From Chelydra serpentina (lineage: Eukaryota > Chordata > Testudines > Chelydridae), in the NCBI GenBank assembly GCA_037349315.1, contig JBAIAC010000007.1, positions 6,696,001 through 6,760,000 of the forward strand: a DNA stretch of 64,000 nt. Direction: 5' to 3'. The position numbers and the translations under genes were made by a program. Shown here in pieces: positions 21,711 through 33,485 of the stretch; position 1 is the first letter of the stretch, and every line of letters begins with the position of its first letter. The notes beneath the pieces are model-generated. The model had not been told where the DNA came from and did no database searches. It was given only the letters and a program-made list of their open reading frames with translations.

Positions 21711-23445
21711 CAGGTGTTTTATACTCATCCTCCTCACAGCTGTCTGGCGATCACGCAAACTTTTAAAGACTCCCTGGGATTGCCTATCAGTTGGCCAAAC
21801 TCTTCTTCCCACTTGGACAGGGCTACGTGCTGCACTACGGTATGGAGAGAGGAAGAGAGTTAAGGAACCGCGTCCTTCCTTCCCCCAGCATACCCAAGCG
21901 TGGCGGGGAGGATACGCTTCTAGCAAGCTCCGACGGCACGCCAGGGCCCTGGGCACATTCCACATTCGGCAGCGGTTGTTAAAGGGACTTTTTTGGTGCA
22001 GCGGTGATGACTGCTACCGAGTGCATCCCTCCCACTCGGTCCATGAGCCATTCTCCTCGTGTGCTGGCAGCTTAGCTGGCCTAGTGCAGAACCACTAACC
22101 CTCCTTCATCACCATTTTCCACTTGCAGAGCCATGAGGAGGAAGGGCAAGGCCATGCCCGAAGGCAGGAGCAACCTGGTTCATTTACTGTCCTCAAATTT
22201 CAACCCATATGCCTCGGGGAGTCAGGGTGGAGAACCCCACTTGCTTCCCAGTACACCCTGCCCCCTGGATTCTCTTCCCCAACCTTCAGAGAGGCAGGAA
22301 TTTACCCAGGAATAACTGCTGTGCTTGGATAGAGCCAATGACTTTATATCCCCCCTGGTAGGCTGGAAAACAGCCACAATCAGCAAAAGGGATCAGCAAG
22401 GGACTGCCGGGGGAGCCCCAAATACAGCCCCAGCAAAGACACAACACACTGAGCCTCCAACACTTAACAACAAAAGAATCCTAACGTAACCAACAAACTG
22501 TCCAAAAGGCCCAGCCTCTGAGTCTCCAGACAGGGCACCTGGTGCCCCTTGCAGTGGCCACATATGCTCAGGAGGGGTGTGAGCCCAGAGTGGTGAGTTC
22601 TGGTCTCTACTGCATCGCCAGGTGTCTGTCCCTGTGGTCACCATGCTGGTCAGGCCTTTCTCTGCAGGGTGTGGGTCACTCTTTCAGAAGTGTGCCTGGC
22701 CTGCTTTCTGGGCTGATCTCCTAGCCCCGGGTCCAGGCTGCATTTGGGCCTGCTCCTTCCATCAGCATGTGCTCTTCTCCCACCCAACGGGGCCAGAGGC
22801 AACCAGGTAGCCTGAACAAATCCCCTGTCCCCAGGCTGGCTTGAGCTCCCCCTTTGGAGTGGCATCCCCCTCTTCCAAAGGGAGACAAGGAAGTCATGGG
22901 TGAGATTTCTTCCCAGTCTTCTAGCCAACCAGAGCTCTAGGGGTCGAGGAGGCAGCTCTCTCCCCACCACTCATGCTCAGCCGCTGCTTAGTCAGCAACT
23001 ACTGAGCATGGAGGACTGTGCCCCACGGGCTAAACACGTAAGCGGACATCTCCATCTGCACTCCCTTGCACAAGGGAGCCAGGACTCAAATGAGGAGGTG
23101 CCGGAAGGGCAGATCAAGTGTAGCTGCGACACTGCACTCATCCAAGCAGCCATGCCTTTGAAAAAATGGTGCTCCTTCGAAGAGCAGGAGCACAGCAAGT
23201 CAGGGGCACATCCAGCCTTACAGGATAGACAGTGGAGCAGCTGCCTCTCCAACTGCACCTCCCTATGCCTCTACTGGATGAAGCCCTAATTTTAAAGCTC
23301 CTAGTGCTAGTATCCATTCTGATATAAAGAGTAAGGAGAGTCTGACCATCATGTGCAGAAACAACTATAACTGACTCTAGTTAAAGAGTGCACAAGTACA
23401 AAGCGCACGGTGCTTGTTTATGGCAGGACAGAGAAATTAGACGGA
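21711..23445. other. Intron sequence, locally GC-rich, no recognised gene
   Basis: Short frames of 60-134 codons on both strands do not resemble known proteins. The 22380-22960 portion has the look of an old repeat, but I cannot name it. Confidence 0.45.
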
Positions 23446-23527
23446 TGGGTTTGTGGTTAAGGCGTTGGGCTGGGAATCAGGAGATCAGGTGTCATTTTCC
23501 AGCTCTGTGACTTTGGGCACGTTATGA
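23446..23527 (+). mobile_element. MIR-like SINE head fragment
   Basis: It contains gggtttgtggttaaggcgtt, gggaatcaggagatcagg and ctctgtgactttgggcac in the order of a MIR-type SINE. Confidence 0.65.
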
Positions 23528-23623
23528 GGGCTGGCATTTTCAAAGGTACCTCTGGAAATTAGGTGCTAACCTCCTACTGAAATTCAAGGGGATTGGAGCA
23601 CCCAGCTCCTTTGAAAAACTCAG
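23528..23623. repeat. Old foldback repeat, ttttcaaagg family
   Basis: An imperfect palindrome from ggcattttcaaaggtacct to agctcctttgaaaaactcag, centred on actgaaattcaaggggatt. Sister of 4324..4425. Confidence 0.55.
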
Positions 23624-25190
23624 CCTTACTCTCTGTGTCAAGTCCCCACCACGTCCGTAACAGGGAATAAGAATATCCCCCTACTTCACAGAGATGATAT
23701 GAGGATACATTCATTAATGGTAGAATGTTGGAGGCCATATAAGTACCTAGGTGGACAATTGCCAAAAGTGCCAGAGCAGTTAGCTATTTCAGGTAAATGA
23801 CAACACAATACTCATATTAAACTGAATTTAAATAGCAGTAAAATGCCTTTTGTGTCGCAGTCCAATCATTGGCCTCTTTGGGAGTGAGGCATTTGGAGAC
23901 AGAAAATTCTCTCTCTATGAATCACAAAGGGAAAGAACGGGTCTGAGCAATCATGCACTCTAGATTGTTCTCATGCAGCTTGGGGGAGCAGGGAAGTCAC
24001 AGCAGGCTGCATCTCAGAAATAGGGACGCCTATCTTTTGGCTGCTAATATGGAAAATGATTTGGCAAAGCTTTCAGATTAGTGATGAGGGAAGGAGGGAG
24101 CTCGGGGGGGAAGCTGTCTGTCTATATCCTAAGATAATGCATCTCCTGGAAACAGAGAGGAGGATCGGTATTATTACAACAACAGGGCTATGAGTAAACA
24201 AGGACAACAAAGGATAGAAAAAACCAGAATACAGAGCGTACACAAGTGCCCTGAGAGAGGGGCAGTCTAGGTGGAATAGGGTTGAGTGTGTGGAGAGAAA
24301 TCATACAAACATTTTGGGCTGAGAGATGCTACGGACAGTGAAGATACCCAGGCTGATTCTTAGATGATGTTATGGACCCTGAGGGAATTAGAAAGATTAG
24401 ATCAGGAAATGATCTTCCAGAGCCCAAGACTGTAAAGTGGTCAGAATTGTGTTTCCTGGTGAAAAAAAAAGTGAGGACATTTTTGTATTACTTTGTGATG
24501 GTACCCGGGAGAACAGCCATGAAAAAACAAAGCATGTGCTTTCAGAGGCAGTATTGAGTCACTATAACCTGGGATGTATCCGTTCAAGGGGGCTGCTGGC
24601 ATGAAGCTTGGAGGGCAGGGAGGAAGGCGTACCCAGGAAATAGTGTGAGCAAAGCAAAACAGAGAGATTCCAATCCTGATTCAGCAAAACAGACTGAATT
24701 TCCACACCATTGACATTGACCCTTAGGGGCTTCCATGGCTCAGCACTGAAGTTACATTTGGCGTGTGCATGCATGTGCTAAATCTGGCACTAAATTCAAA
24801 CTGAAACAAGGAAGGAGAGAAAAGAACAAAGAGATAGTAGGGGAGGCAGTAGATTTTGCTGGAAGTACAGAGACCTTCATGGTGGAGAGAGGTAACCAGG
24901 GATCTCCCACTGGAAAATCGATTCAGTCTCAGGGTATTTGAATGAAAGGGGCCATCTCCGCCCCCTTTGTAGTACAGTGACAAGGGGGTGCCAGATTTGG
25001 AAGTTTTTAAAGTTGATTATATGAGAAAAAATTATTTCATTTTCTATTCTGAAGGCAAAAGGGTTAAGATAACGTCAGCAAAACCATGTAAAGCATAGAG
25101 AACAAAGCTCTAGTAGTTAGGGAATTCAGAGCTGCACGAGAATACAGTAAACCCAATTACTAGTGTATCCTATTAAACCCACCGAAGAAG
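23624..25190. other. Intron sequence with no recognised gene or repeat
   Basis: Nothing recognised on either strand. Confidence 0.45.
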
Positions 25191-25240
25191 GAAGGTCCAG
25201 TGGTTAGGGCAGTAGCCTATGACTTGGAAGACTGGGTTCA
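25191..25240 (+). mobile_element. MIR-like SINE head, cut by a foldback transposon
   Basis: Only the tRNA-like head (ggtccagtggttagggcagt ... gactgggttc) is left; it ends where the foldback element begins at 25241. Confidence 0.55.
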
Positions 25241-25970
25241 TTTAAATATTTTTGAATGTTTTCTTCATTTTCAAATATATTGATTTCAATTACAACACAG
25301 AATACAAAGTGTACAGTGCTCGCTTTCTATTTATTTTTAATACCAATATTTGCACTGTAAAAACAAAATAAATAGTATATTTCAATTCACCTAATACAAG
25401 TACTGTATGTAGTACAATCTCTTTATCATGAAAGTTGAACTTACAAACGTTGAATTATGTACAAAAAAATAACTGCATTCAAAAATAAAACAATGTAACA
25501 CTTTAGAGCCTACAAGTCCACTCAGTCCTACTTCAGCCAATCGCTCAGACAAACAAGTTTGGTTACATTTGCAGGAGATAATGGTGCCTGCTTCTTGTTT
25601 ACAATGTCACCTGAAAGTGAGAACAGGTGTTCGCATGGCACTGTTTGTAAGTTACACTTTCACGATAGAGATTGCACTACAGTACTTGTATGAGGTGAAC
25701 TGAAAAATACTATATCTTTTGTTGATCATTTTTACAGTGCAAATATTTGTAATAAAAAATAATATAAAGTGAGCACAGTACAGTTTGTATTCTGTATTGT
25801 AATAGAAATCAATATATTTGAAAATGTAGGAAAACATCCAAAAATATTTAATACATTTCAATTGGTGTTCTATTGTTTAACAGTGCGATTAATCACAATT
25901 AATTTTTTTAATCACAGTTAATTTTTTGGAGTTAATCGTGTGAGTTAACTGCGATTAATCGACAGCCCTA
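25241..25970. mobile_element. Large foldback DNA transposon, one terminus missing
   Basis: Arms of about 200 bp (about 25241-25450 and 25650-25862) are reverse complements, both holding caaatatattgatttcaatt-type and cagtgcaaatatttg-type sequence. The right end continues with gattaatcacaattaa and finishes gcgattaatcgacagcccta. The matching left terminus of about 105 bp is absent. Confidence 0.7.
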
Positions 25971-26496
25971 GTAAGAAGCAGTTCAGCTCCTTTTCGCAGT
26001 AAGATGTTTGAAACAACAAGAGTCACTACCCAAAACAGAGACTGCATGCAAGGTTGGTCAGGAGCCGATCTATGCGGGGGAAGGGATTTGCACGGTATTG
26101 GTGGATGGAGTTGTGCGTGTCTACAAGCAGAAGCACCCAGACGCAACCAGAGAGAAGCCGCGAAAAGTCAAGTAGACACCAAGAGAAGCACTGGAAATGT
26201 GGTTCAGCGAGAAAGCAAAGAGGGGAAGCTTTTTGGGCAGACTGCTGGTTGGAATGAGGATAATTGGAATCACGAGTAAAGAAATTGCCTCCTGTTTGAC
26301 TCCTACTGTCTTCAGGGACACAGGGCCTTGTACATTCTCTGTAAATAAACAGGATTACATCAAAGAAAAAAACAACTCCATCCTCTATTGTCCTCCTAAT
26401 GGAAACCACCCTCAAGACCCTAAATCTTGGCTAACTGCTCAGGCCAAAAGGGATAACAATATACATACAAATGGCAACTACTCTAGGAAGCTTCTA

Positions 26497-27173
26497 TAGG
26501 GTTACCATATTTCAGGTTCCCTAATAGAGGACACTGCCGGGGGGAGGTTGAGCTTGAGGAGGAGGGAGTACAGTTTCTACTGTACAGTTTCTACTTTGAA
26601 TATTTAACATTTATAAATAACAAGTGTAATGGCCTCAAAAATAAATGTAAATGTACCTTTTTACATGCAGTCAGTCCTTTCCTACTGTGCTTCTTCCTGT
26701 TGTGTCCAGGCCTATTTCTCTGAAGAGCGTATCTTTCTCAGCAGTGATTGATTGCTCATCAGGTAGCCATGAAAGTCTTTGCAGGATGCGTGCCTGAAGT
26801 TGCACTGTACAAGCAGGATCATTTTCAGCGACTCGTCAATGCCAGGCCACCCTTACTTCTGTGCTGCTGCTGGCGGCGGCGCTGCCTTCAGAGCTGGGTG
26901 CCCAGCTAGTAGCCTCTGCTCTCCAGCCGCCCGGCTCTGAAGGCAGAGCCGCCACCAGCAGCAGCGCGGAAGTAAGGGGGGCAACCCAGTCAACACGCAC
27001 GCCGCTGCTAGGGCACGCCGGGAATGGCAGTTCGACCAGAATCAATGTTGGGAAAAGAACGAGCAAGGAAAAATCACAGACATTTGTTCATATTTCAAAA
27101 AGCCTCCCGGACGGAGATCGGAGGACCAAAAAAGAGGTCATGTCCAGGAAAACCAAGACGTATGGTAACCCTA
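26497..27173. mobile_element. Non-autonomous DNA transposon with TAGGGTTACCATA ends
   Basis: A 677-bp element with inverted ends TAGGGTTACCATAT and ACGTATGGTAACCCTA. The interior has a GC-rich imperfect palindrome at about 26862-26970 (ctgctgctggcggcggcg paired with gccgccaccagcagcag). The flanks do not give a clear target duplication. The termini recall the TAGGGTGACC family. Confidence 0.65.
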
Positions 27174-27479
27174 CATTGTAACGTAATATCGCTGAGGGAA
27201 CCTTAAACTGCAGCAATGCTAACTGGGTGTTCAACATTTCGACAGAGGCCACTGTACATTCACAAGCTGTCCATTTAAGATGAGACTGAGGTGGCCCGTG
27301 TGTCTGGAGCATGGGTGAACTTAACAGCGCCATGGAGTGGTTGAGGGATACTCAGGCACTACAGAGGCTAAAATCATTGGTGTCTGCAGTACTGGGGGAA
27401 AGTAAACAAGTAAAAATCTACAGCAGAAATAGGAGGTTTAGTGTCAGGTCACAACAACGATTAAAGGCATGGGAAGACA

Positions 27480-27990
27480 CTCATAGGTGGAGAGACTGAA
27501 AAGATTGGATCTGTTTAGTTTAGAGAGGAAATGAAAAAGAGGCTGGAGGTACACGATTAATGGTTTAGAGGAAGTAGATCAGATGCTCCAGTTTAGCTTC
27601 TGCCTTACAGAAAAACCAAAGGCCACTCAAATTCAAAGGCAACACATTTAAAACTGATCCAAGGAAATGCTCTTTGCACAATGCCTAACGAATCTATGAA
27701 ACTCATTGCCACAAGATGTCATCAAGACTAAAAGCTTAGTATGATTAAAGAAAAAATCCAGTTACATTTTTAGATGCCATAGAAATCCTCATTCTCCAGG
27801 GCACACAAAACCACTAACAGATGGAGGTTAGGAAGAAACTTCTTTTAGGGGCAGGTTATTTTCAAATTGTCCACTAGGGATTCTAGCACCTTCCTCTGAA
27901 GCAGCTGGTAGTTGCCCACTGTCAGAGGAAGAGGACTGAACTAGATGGAGCACCGGTCTGACCCAATGTGACAATTCATATCTTCCCAGA
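27480..27990 (+). mobile_element. Degenerate CR1 LINE 3-prime region
   Basis: CR1-like words in order: tgccacaagatgtcatcaag, gaggttaggaagaaacttct, agcaccttcctctgaagcag, and an end with ggtctgacccaatgtgacaa. No intact frame remains. Confidence 0.7.
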
Positions 27991-30364
27991 TGCTTTTAGA
28001 AGTGGAATACAAAAGGAAGAAAATACTCTTCACCCCAGGAAAATGTCAATTCAGTGATGCCTGACAAGTTTACCTCAGTCAGTCTATCTCCTCAGGAAGA
28101 GGAATTCTACTCAGCACACTGTTCTGTTGTGCATAAGGTACAGAATAAACTGAACATGAATTTAAATGGAATTATTTAGACTTTGTTAACCAATTAAAAA
28201 GCAGCGAGAATGTCTAGCTGAGCAAAGCTGAACTGGAATAGTTTTATCACATCATGGTATATTCAACCACGTGAGCTTCTGTAGTGATTGGTAGATGATA
28301 CGGTAGGAGCAGTAGTAACTGAAGAAGGCAAGTGAAGGAATAAAATATGGGATTATAACATGTCATATAGGGATAGCAAAATAATATTTAGACCTGATCA
28401 CTGTATCTAAAGGGAGCAAAGTGGCAGATTGATTCATTACATTTCCCATCTCACTACCCTTGAGAATTCCCTAGCTACAGTGAGCTGGTGTGCTTGCAGG
28501 AGCTGACTGTAACATGGAGGGTTTTTAAAAATGTAATAAATCATGCATTTTTTTTAATTTGCACATTGAAAACTGTTGGACTCTGAACAGAAATTTAATC
28601 ACAGTTGGACTATAAACCTACAAAATGCCATTTAGCAAACCCCTAATTCTGAATGCATGTTCACATTTGCGCTTGTAGGACTCTTCCTAAATCATTTCTG
28701 AAATAACAAGAAATGTGTGACCCAGCAAAGCTATGAAGATGTGAACCTAGCATTTCAGCACGCATAGCAGTGGACAAAACCACAGCTGGACGAATACTGA
28801 AAAGTATTTGTTGGAATTTTTAAACAAATTTGCTCCACCCGTTTCACTTTCTGAAAATATCCCAGCAAATAGTGGTTTGCTGAAACTGCCAGTCCTAAAC
28901 AAATACTGCAAAATATTCCTGGAAAGTGAGTTTTGAATTCCTCATCCTATGTAATTGCATGATGTAAACACCTGATTTTAAGAGTTACACTCATGTAACC
29001 AGGAGACGAAAAACCACTACATCTGTGTCCAATCTAAAGAGCTCATATTTCAGATTCCTTGCAACCAAGCTAAGGACCAAGAATTAATTTATAAACATTA
29101 TTTTTAGTTAATTTCTAGTTTATAAATATATTTGAGAAAACCATGATGTGTTTGTGGAGAGCCAGGAATGGAAAAAGAAGAGGAGAAAAACGATCAGATA
29201 AATTACTTAGTGTGAGCTATTTGCCTGGCTCTGGATCATCACGCTATATAGAGGGAAGGTGGTCACGACCCTCTGGATCCGTCTGTATCCTCCAGGTTGA
29301 GAGCCTGTGCTCTAGACATATTGATTGAAGAAGGCATCAGAACTGCTGCATTAGGTCATGTGCTCTAGCAGCCTGTGTGAAGTGACAGATAGAACATGGC
29401 ACTATGCATTTCTGCTCCTTACCATATACAGCCTTAAATGGCATTAATCTGTCTTCTGATGACTCAGAATGAAGCAAATATTGGACTCAGTTGTGGCTCA
29501 TAGGAGCTCAAGCAATGCTGCCGAAGGGAGGAGGCTCAGGGCGGTGTGATGCATGGAGGTATTATTCCTTTAGAGGGCTTGGGGAAGCACAAGGAAGGGC
29601 CCCTCTCACTGCATATGTCTGGTAAGTGTAGCTAGTGCCCTTCACAGTGCAACCATCGTGGTGCAATGGAGAAGGGATCACCCTGCTCCCACCCAGACAT
29701 GGCCCCTTCAGGGATGCTAGCATTGCAGGTAATGCCTGGGACACAGCTTGTTCCAGGCTCCTGCTCCAATGCACAAGAGGGAAAGAGCTAATGCCCTGCC
29801 TTAGGGAGAGGCAGAACTCAGCCCGGCGTGACTTATTTTTGACTCCCAATTAGCTGGAAAGTAAAAGTGATGATTCCGTTGTGTGTTTGAAGTGTCAGAA
29901 ACCCCTCTGCAGATTTCCCCAAAGCTGGGTAAATAATGCAGGTCTGGGATTCACATGAATCACGCGGCGCCGTCAGACAGCTCGAGGTGACATTGCTCAC
30001 CAGCGCCAAAGAAAGAATGTAGTTAAAAATGTTTGAAAGGGTTGTGCTGTGCTTTTGCTAACTCAGAAAAGTGGGAGATTCTTCTGCAGGAAGAAATTCC
30101 TCTCCATTTAAATGACCTCATTACTACTAATATGTGCTAGCTCCCAAATGGACCAGTAGCACTTGTCAGAGTTTGAAAAGCCCTTCATGAATTAGTGGGG
30201 GGGGGGGGAGAATGATTTTTATTAAAAAATACACAACAACAACCACCCCTCTGCCTATTGCAGAGTGATGAATTCATGTCAGTGCCGTACTCGAACCAAG
30301 CCATATGATAAGATGCTCTCTCTTATGGCATGATAATGAACGGTACCCTGGAGTCAGATGGAAA
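27991..30364. other. Intron sequence; one possible old MITE piece
   Basis: No gene recognised. Positions 28785-28945 recall the aaaattt-rich MITE family at 10627. A run of 12 G lies at about 30198-30209. Confidence 0.4.
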
Positions 30365-30515
30365 ACAGTGGGTCTGACTCTGCTCTCAGTTACATCGGAG
30401 TAAAGCAGGAGTCACTCGACTGAAGGCAAACTCAGCTGATGTAAATCTGTGTAGTTCCACTGAAGTCAATGGGACTATGCCAATTTACTCCGAATGAGGA
30501 TTTGGCCCAATGAAG
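30365..30515. repeat. Old palindromic repeat with actgaagtcaatggg centre
   Basis: The left side (ttacatcggagtaaagcagg) and right side (ctatgccaatttactccgaa) are inversely related around ccactgaagtcaatgggact. Same family as 57866..57945. Confidence 0.5.
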
Positions 30516-30764
30516 TTCCTCTGCTGTCTGAGCCCAGAATGTGGTCCAATAGCAATACGAAGAGCTGAAGGGTGCAAGGGGGGGCAGAGGACATGGGAAC
30601 ATGGCCAGGCACACTGGAAAAGAGGAGGCTGCACCACTCGCTCTGCAAACCAGATAGCTGGGTGGGAAAGGCCTGTGTCTACTCAGGGGTCTGGCTTAAT
30701 GCCGTAACCAGTGTAAACAAAACAAAACAAGCTGGTCAGCTGTAATGGAGATCCACTTGCCTCG

Positions 30765-30995
30765 GGGAACAGCGCTCAGCATTCACACAGTGCTTACTCT
30801 CTTCCAAGTTTTCTAGCGCACCATTACCCTCTGAGGCACCGCAGGGAAGAAAGCTCAATACTCTCCATCTCACAGAGGAGGAAAGCGAAGCAGAGAGATA
30901 AAGTGACTTCAAGAGAAGATCAGCATCAAAGCTGTGAGTAGGGCTCAGGAATTCCTGGTTCTCAGTCCCACGTTCAGACCACAGCCTCCATCGCC
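30765..30995 (-). mobile_element. MIR-like CORE-SINE, diverged
   Basis: Reverse-oriented MIR words include catctcacagaggaggaaag, gagataaagtgacttcaaga and gtgagtagggctcaggaatt. Confidence 0.6.
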
Positions 30996-31384
30996 CTGGA
31001 TGCACAATGAGCCAGCTGGGTGTGATGGGCTTTCAGTGAATCCAAGGCAGGGCACCCTCAGAACACTGTCTGGGTTCCTGGAAGGCTGCTGCAGACCCCA
31101 GCACTTCCTGGGTCTGTGGCTCAGGACCAGAGAGCTGCCACACCAGGGCTTCCAGCAATGCCAGGGCTTCCTGTGGGAGCCGGGGGGGTCCTGGAATATG
31201 CTCTCAGAGTGCGGCGCCAAGGCTGGCTTGGAGTCTGGAAGCCCTAGTGTCCCTGTCCCTGGGGCAGTCCACTTGGCCAGCCTGCCTGGGAGCTGCAGAC
31301 CCTGGGAGCCGTGGGGCAAAACTGGCATTCTGGTCTGCTACTGCATCAGTGAAACTGACAAGAGCGTCAGTTGCACTCAGCAGC

Positions 31385-31575
31385 TACCACTTGGGGTTGG
31401 GAGAAAATTTCACTTTGGACACGCCACGTTCAGCGTTTCTGAAACAATTTTTGTTTCCGGTTTCTCTTTTTGATGAGAAAACCTGAAAAATTTCAGTTTC
31501 AGTTAAATCTGAACCAATTTTTTTTTAAATTTTTTATTTGGCCCCCAGTTGTTGTTATTCACTCAGCTCTAGTCT
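31385..31575 (-). mobile_element. Fragment of the agagctggttga MITE family
   Basis: It ends ttcactcagctctag, the reverse complement of the 10627 terminus, preceded by aaaatttcagtttcagtt words. A GC-rich stretch of unknown origin (31020-31370) lies to its left. Confidence 0.45.
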
Positions 31576-31724
31576 CAAGTCAGACCTCCAAACCCACAAG
31601 TTGCTGTTGAAAATGCAGGGCACCCCAGTATCGCTCACACAGACATTTGTCAGAAACAGACATATTGCAATTAGTTAACAAAGGAATTTAGTCACTTCGG
31701 GCCAGATTGCAAGCCCCACACTTA

Positions 31725-31815
31725 TATCAATTCAAAGACTATAAGGCCAGAAGGGACCATTGTGATCATTTTTCATGACCACCTGCATAACACAGGCCAA
31801 AGCAGAAATAACATT
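31725..31815 (-). mobile_element. CR1 3-prime fragment
   Basis: It contains gactataaggccagaaggga and ccattgtgatcatttttcat, a CR1 3-prime end in reverse; similar to 62555..62880. Confidence 0.65.
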
Positions 31816-32077
31816 AAGGAGATGCCGCGATTAGGCTTACTGTGGGGATTCTCCTCCTGCCTTCCATTTTGTAAGTGAGAGGAGGATCGTTCAACATGAA
31901 AGAAAGGCAAATATTTTAGAAGTCATTCCGTTAAGCCCTTGCCCCATTTTCCCTCATCCAACGTGTGTTTCCATGGAAGCAGAAGAGGGAATTGACAGCT
32001 GACAGCAGCAAATCAGAATTAGTTTCAATGTCTGCTTCTGGCTACACATTCCTGCTTCCGAGTCCAAGGAAACAGAT

Positions 32078-32317
32078 AAAACAATGAGGAGTCCTTGTGG
32101 TACCTTAGAGACTAACAAATTTATTTGGGCATAAGCTTTTCTGGGCTAAAACCCACTTCATCAGATGCATGGAGTGAAAAATACACTCCATGTATCTGAT
32201 GAAGTGGGTTTTAGCCTACGAAAGCTTATGCCCAAATAAATGTGTTAGTCTCTAAGGTGCCACAAGGACTCCTCGTTGTTTTTGCTGATACACACTAACA
32301 CGGCTACCACTCTGTAA
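32078..32317. mobile_element. Penelope-like element, head-to-head foldback, 13-bp target duplication
   Basis: Two copies face away from a 7-base centre (aaaaata). Each begins CACTCCATG.ATCTGATGA and proceeds outward through the tail gtctctaaggtgccacaagg. The unit is flanked by CAAGGAAACAGAT (32065-32077, 32318-32330). The plus copy keeps the hammerhead-like CTGATGA, stem II GTGGG/CCTAC and GAAA, then GCTTATGC, but has CC where UH would be required. Confidence 0.6.
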
Positions 32318-32729
32318 CAAGGAAACAGATGTATCATTTAAAAAAATAAAATAAAAAATAAAGATGAGTGGGTTTTTTTTATGATGGGTGCTTAGATTCA
32401 GCCTTTCTGCTGCCAGCCTTGGGCACTGGGGACTGAAACGTGTTGCCTCTGAACGAAACTGAATCTCATTGGAATCTCATTTTCTCATTGGAAACTGAGC
32501 ATGCTCTGAACAAAAATATTTGTTGTTCTTTTGTTGATTGCAATAGTGTTGCGGTAGCCTAAGCAAAGAGGGTAGAGTGCAGCACACAAAAGGGAAGTCA
32601 CATAAAGGGGTCAAATATACGTGGTCTCAACAGAGCTCAGGAGAGTGTGCTGCTTACAGAGAGCAAAGAAAGATTCACATGGTTTGTGAAAAAGGAAGCT
32701 TTGCTTATAGACACCAAGCCTGATTCTGA

Positions 32730-32830
32730 TCTTAGTTACACTACTGGAAATCAGGAGTAATTCCACTGAAGTCAATGAAGTTACAGTGGGGTAAAACCAG
32801 TGTCAATAAGAACAGAATCATGCCCGAAGT
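32730..32830. repeat. Old palindromic repeat with actgaagtcaatgaag centre
   Basis: Inverted relation between caggagtaattccactgaag and agtgtcaataagaacagaat; same family as 57866..57945. Confidence 0.4.
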
Positions 32831-33154
32831 CTTTGTTCTATTTGCTAGAAAGGAGAGGACAAAGCTGGTACAGTGTGAGGATACCCACAAGTAGAGCTTC
32901 CCCACAACCGGGGAATGAATACATTTGCCTGAAGTGAAAGTTTGTCGAGCATCTCCAGGACAACAACTGATCATGGACCATTTGCTCCCACCGGAAGGGG
33001 AATGATTCCTTGGTAGTATGGCCCCGTCTACACAAGGAAAATGCCAATATGTCCTGGATTGGTATTCAAGAACCAAGTTTGGAAATGGCTCCAGGGACCA
33101 TCAGGCAACACAGATGGAGCCAATTTTTTTAAAAAATAGGAGCTTTTCAGGGGA

Positions 33155-33485
33155 GAAATGATGGTTCTAAGGTTACGGCACTAGGCTGGAAATCTGGGTT
33201 CAATTCCCACCACTACTACAGCCTTCTTGCCTGACATTGGGCAAGTCACCCAGTCTTTCAGTGCCTTAGTAACTAGTTCCCCCACCTATTAAAAGGGGAT
33301 TGTAATACTTTCTTTTTCCCCACCGTCTGCCTGTTTTTCCTATTTAGATTGCATCTTTGGCACAGGAATTGATTCTCACTGTGTGTAATTACAGCCCCTA
33401 ACACTATGGAACTTTGAGCCTCGTTAGGGTTTCTAGGCTTTGCTGTCATGCAAATAGAATGATGAAAGTAATAATAATGAATGTT
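33155..33485 (+). mobile_element. MIR-like CORE-SINE, near full length
   Basis: tRNA-like head ctaaggttacggcactaggc with gggttcaattcccacc (box B-like), core with gacattgggcaagtcaccca, and a tail with tttagattgcatctttggca, acagcccctaacactatgga and a terminal taataataatga. Confidence 0.8.

Noticed and set aside
30934..31473. 179-codon plus frame with a 127-codon antisense frame
   Set aside because: It lacks an ATG start context, begins in a MIR-like SINE and ends in a MITE fragment. No domain recognised.
32190..32240. An active hammerhead ribozyme
   Set aside because: Core motifs are recognisable, but the cleavage-site U is mutated, stem I is not evident and no copy in the window has every required base.
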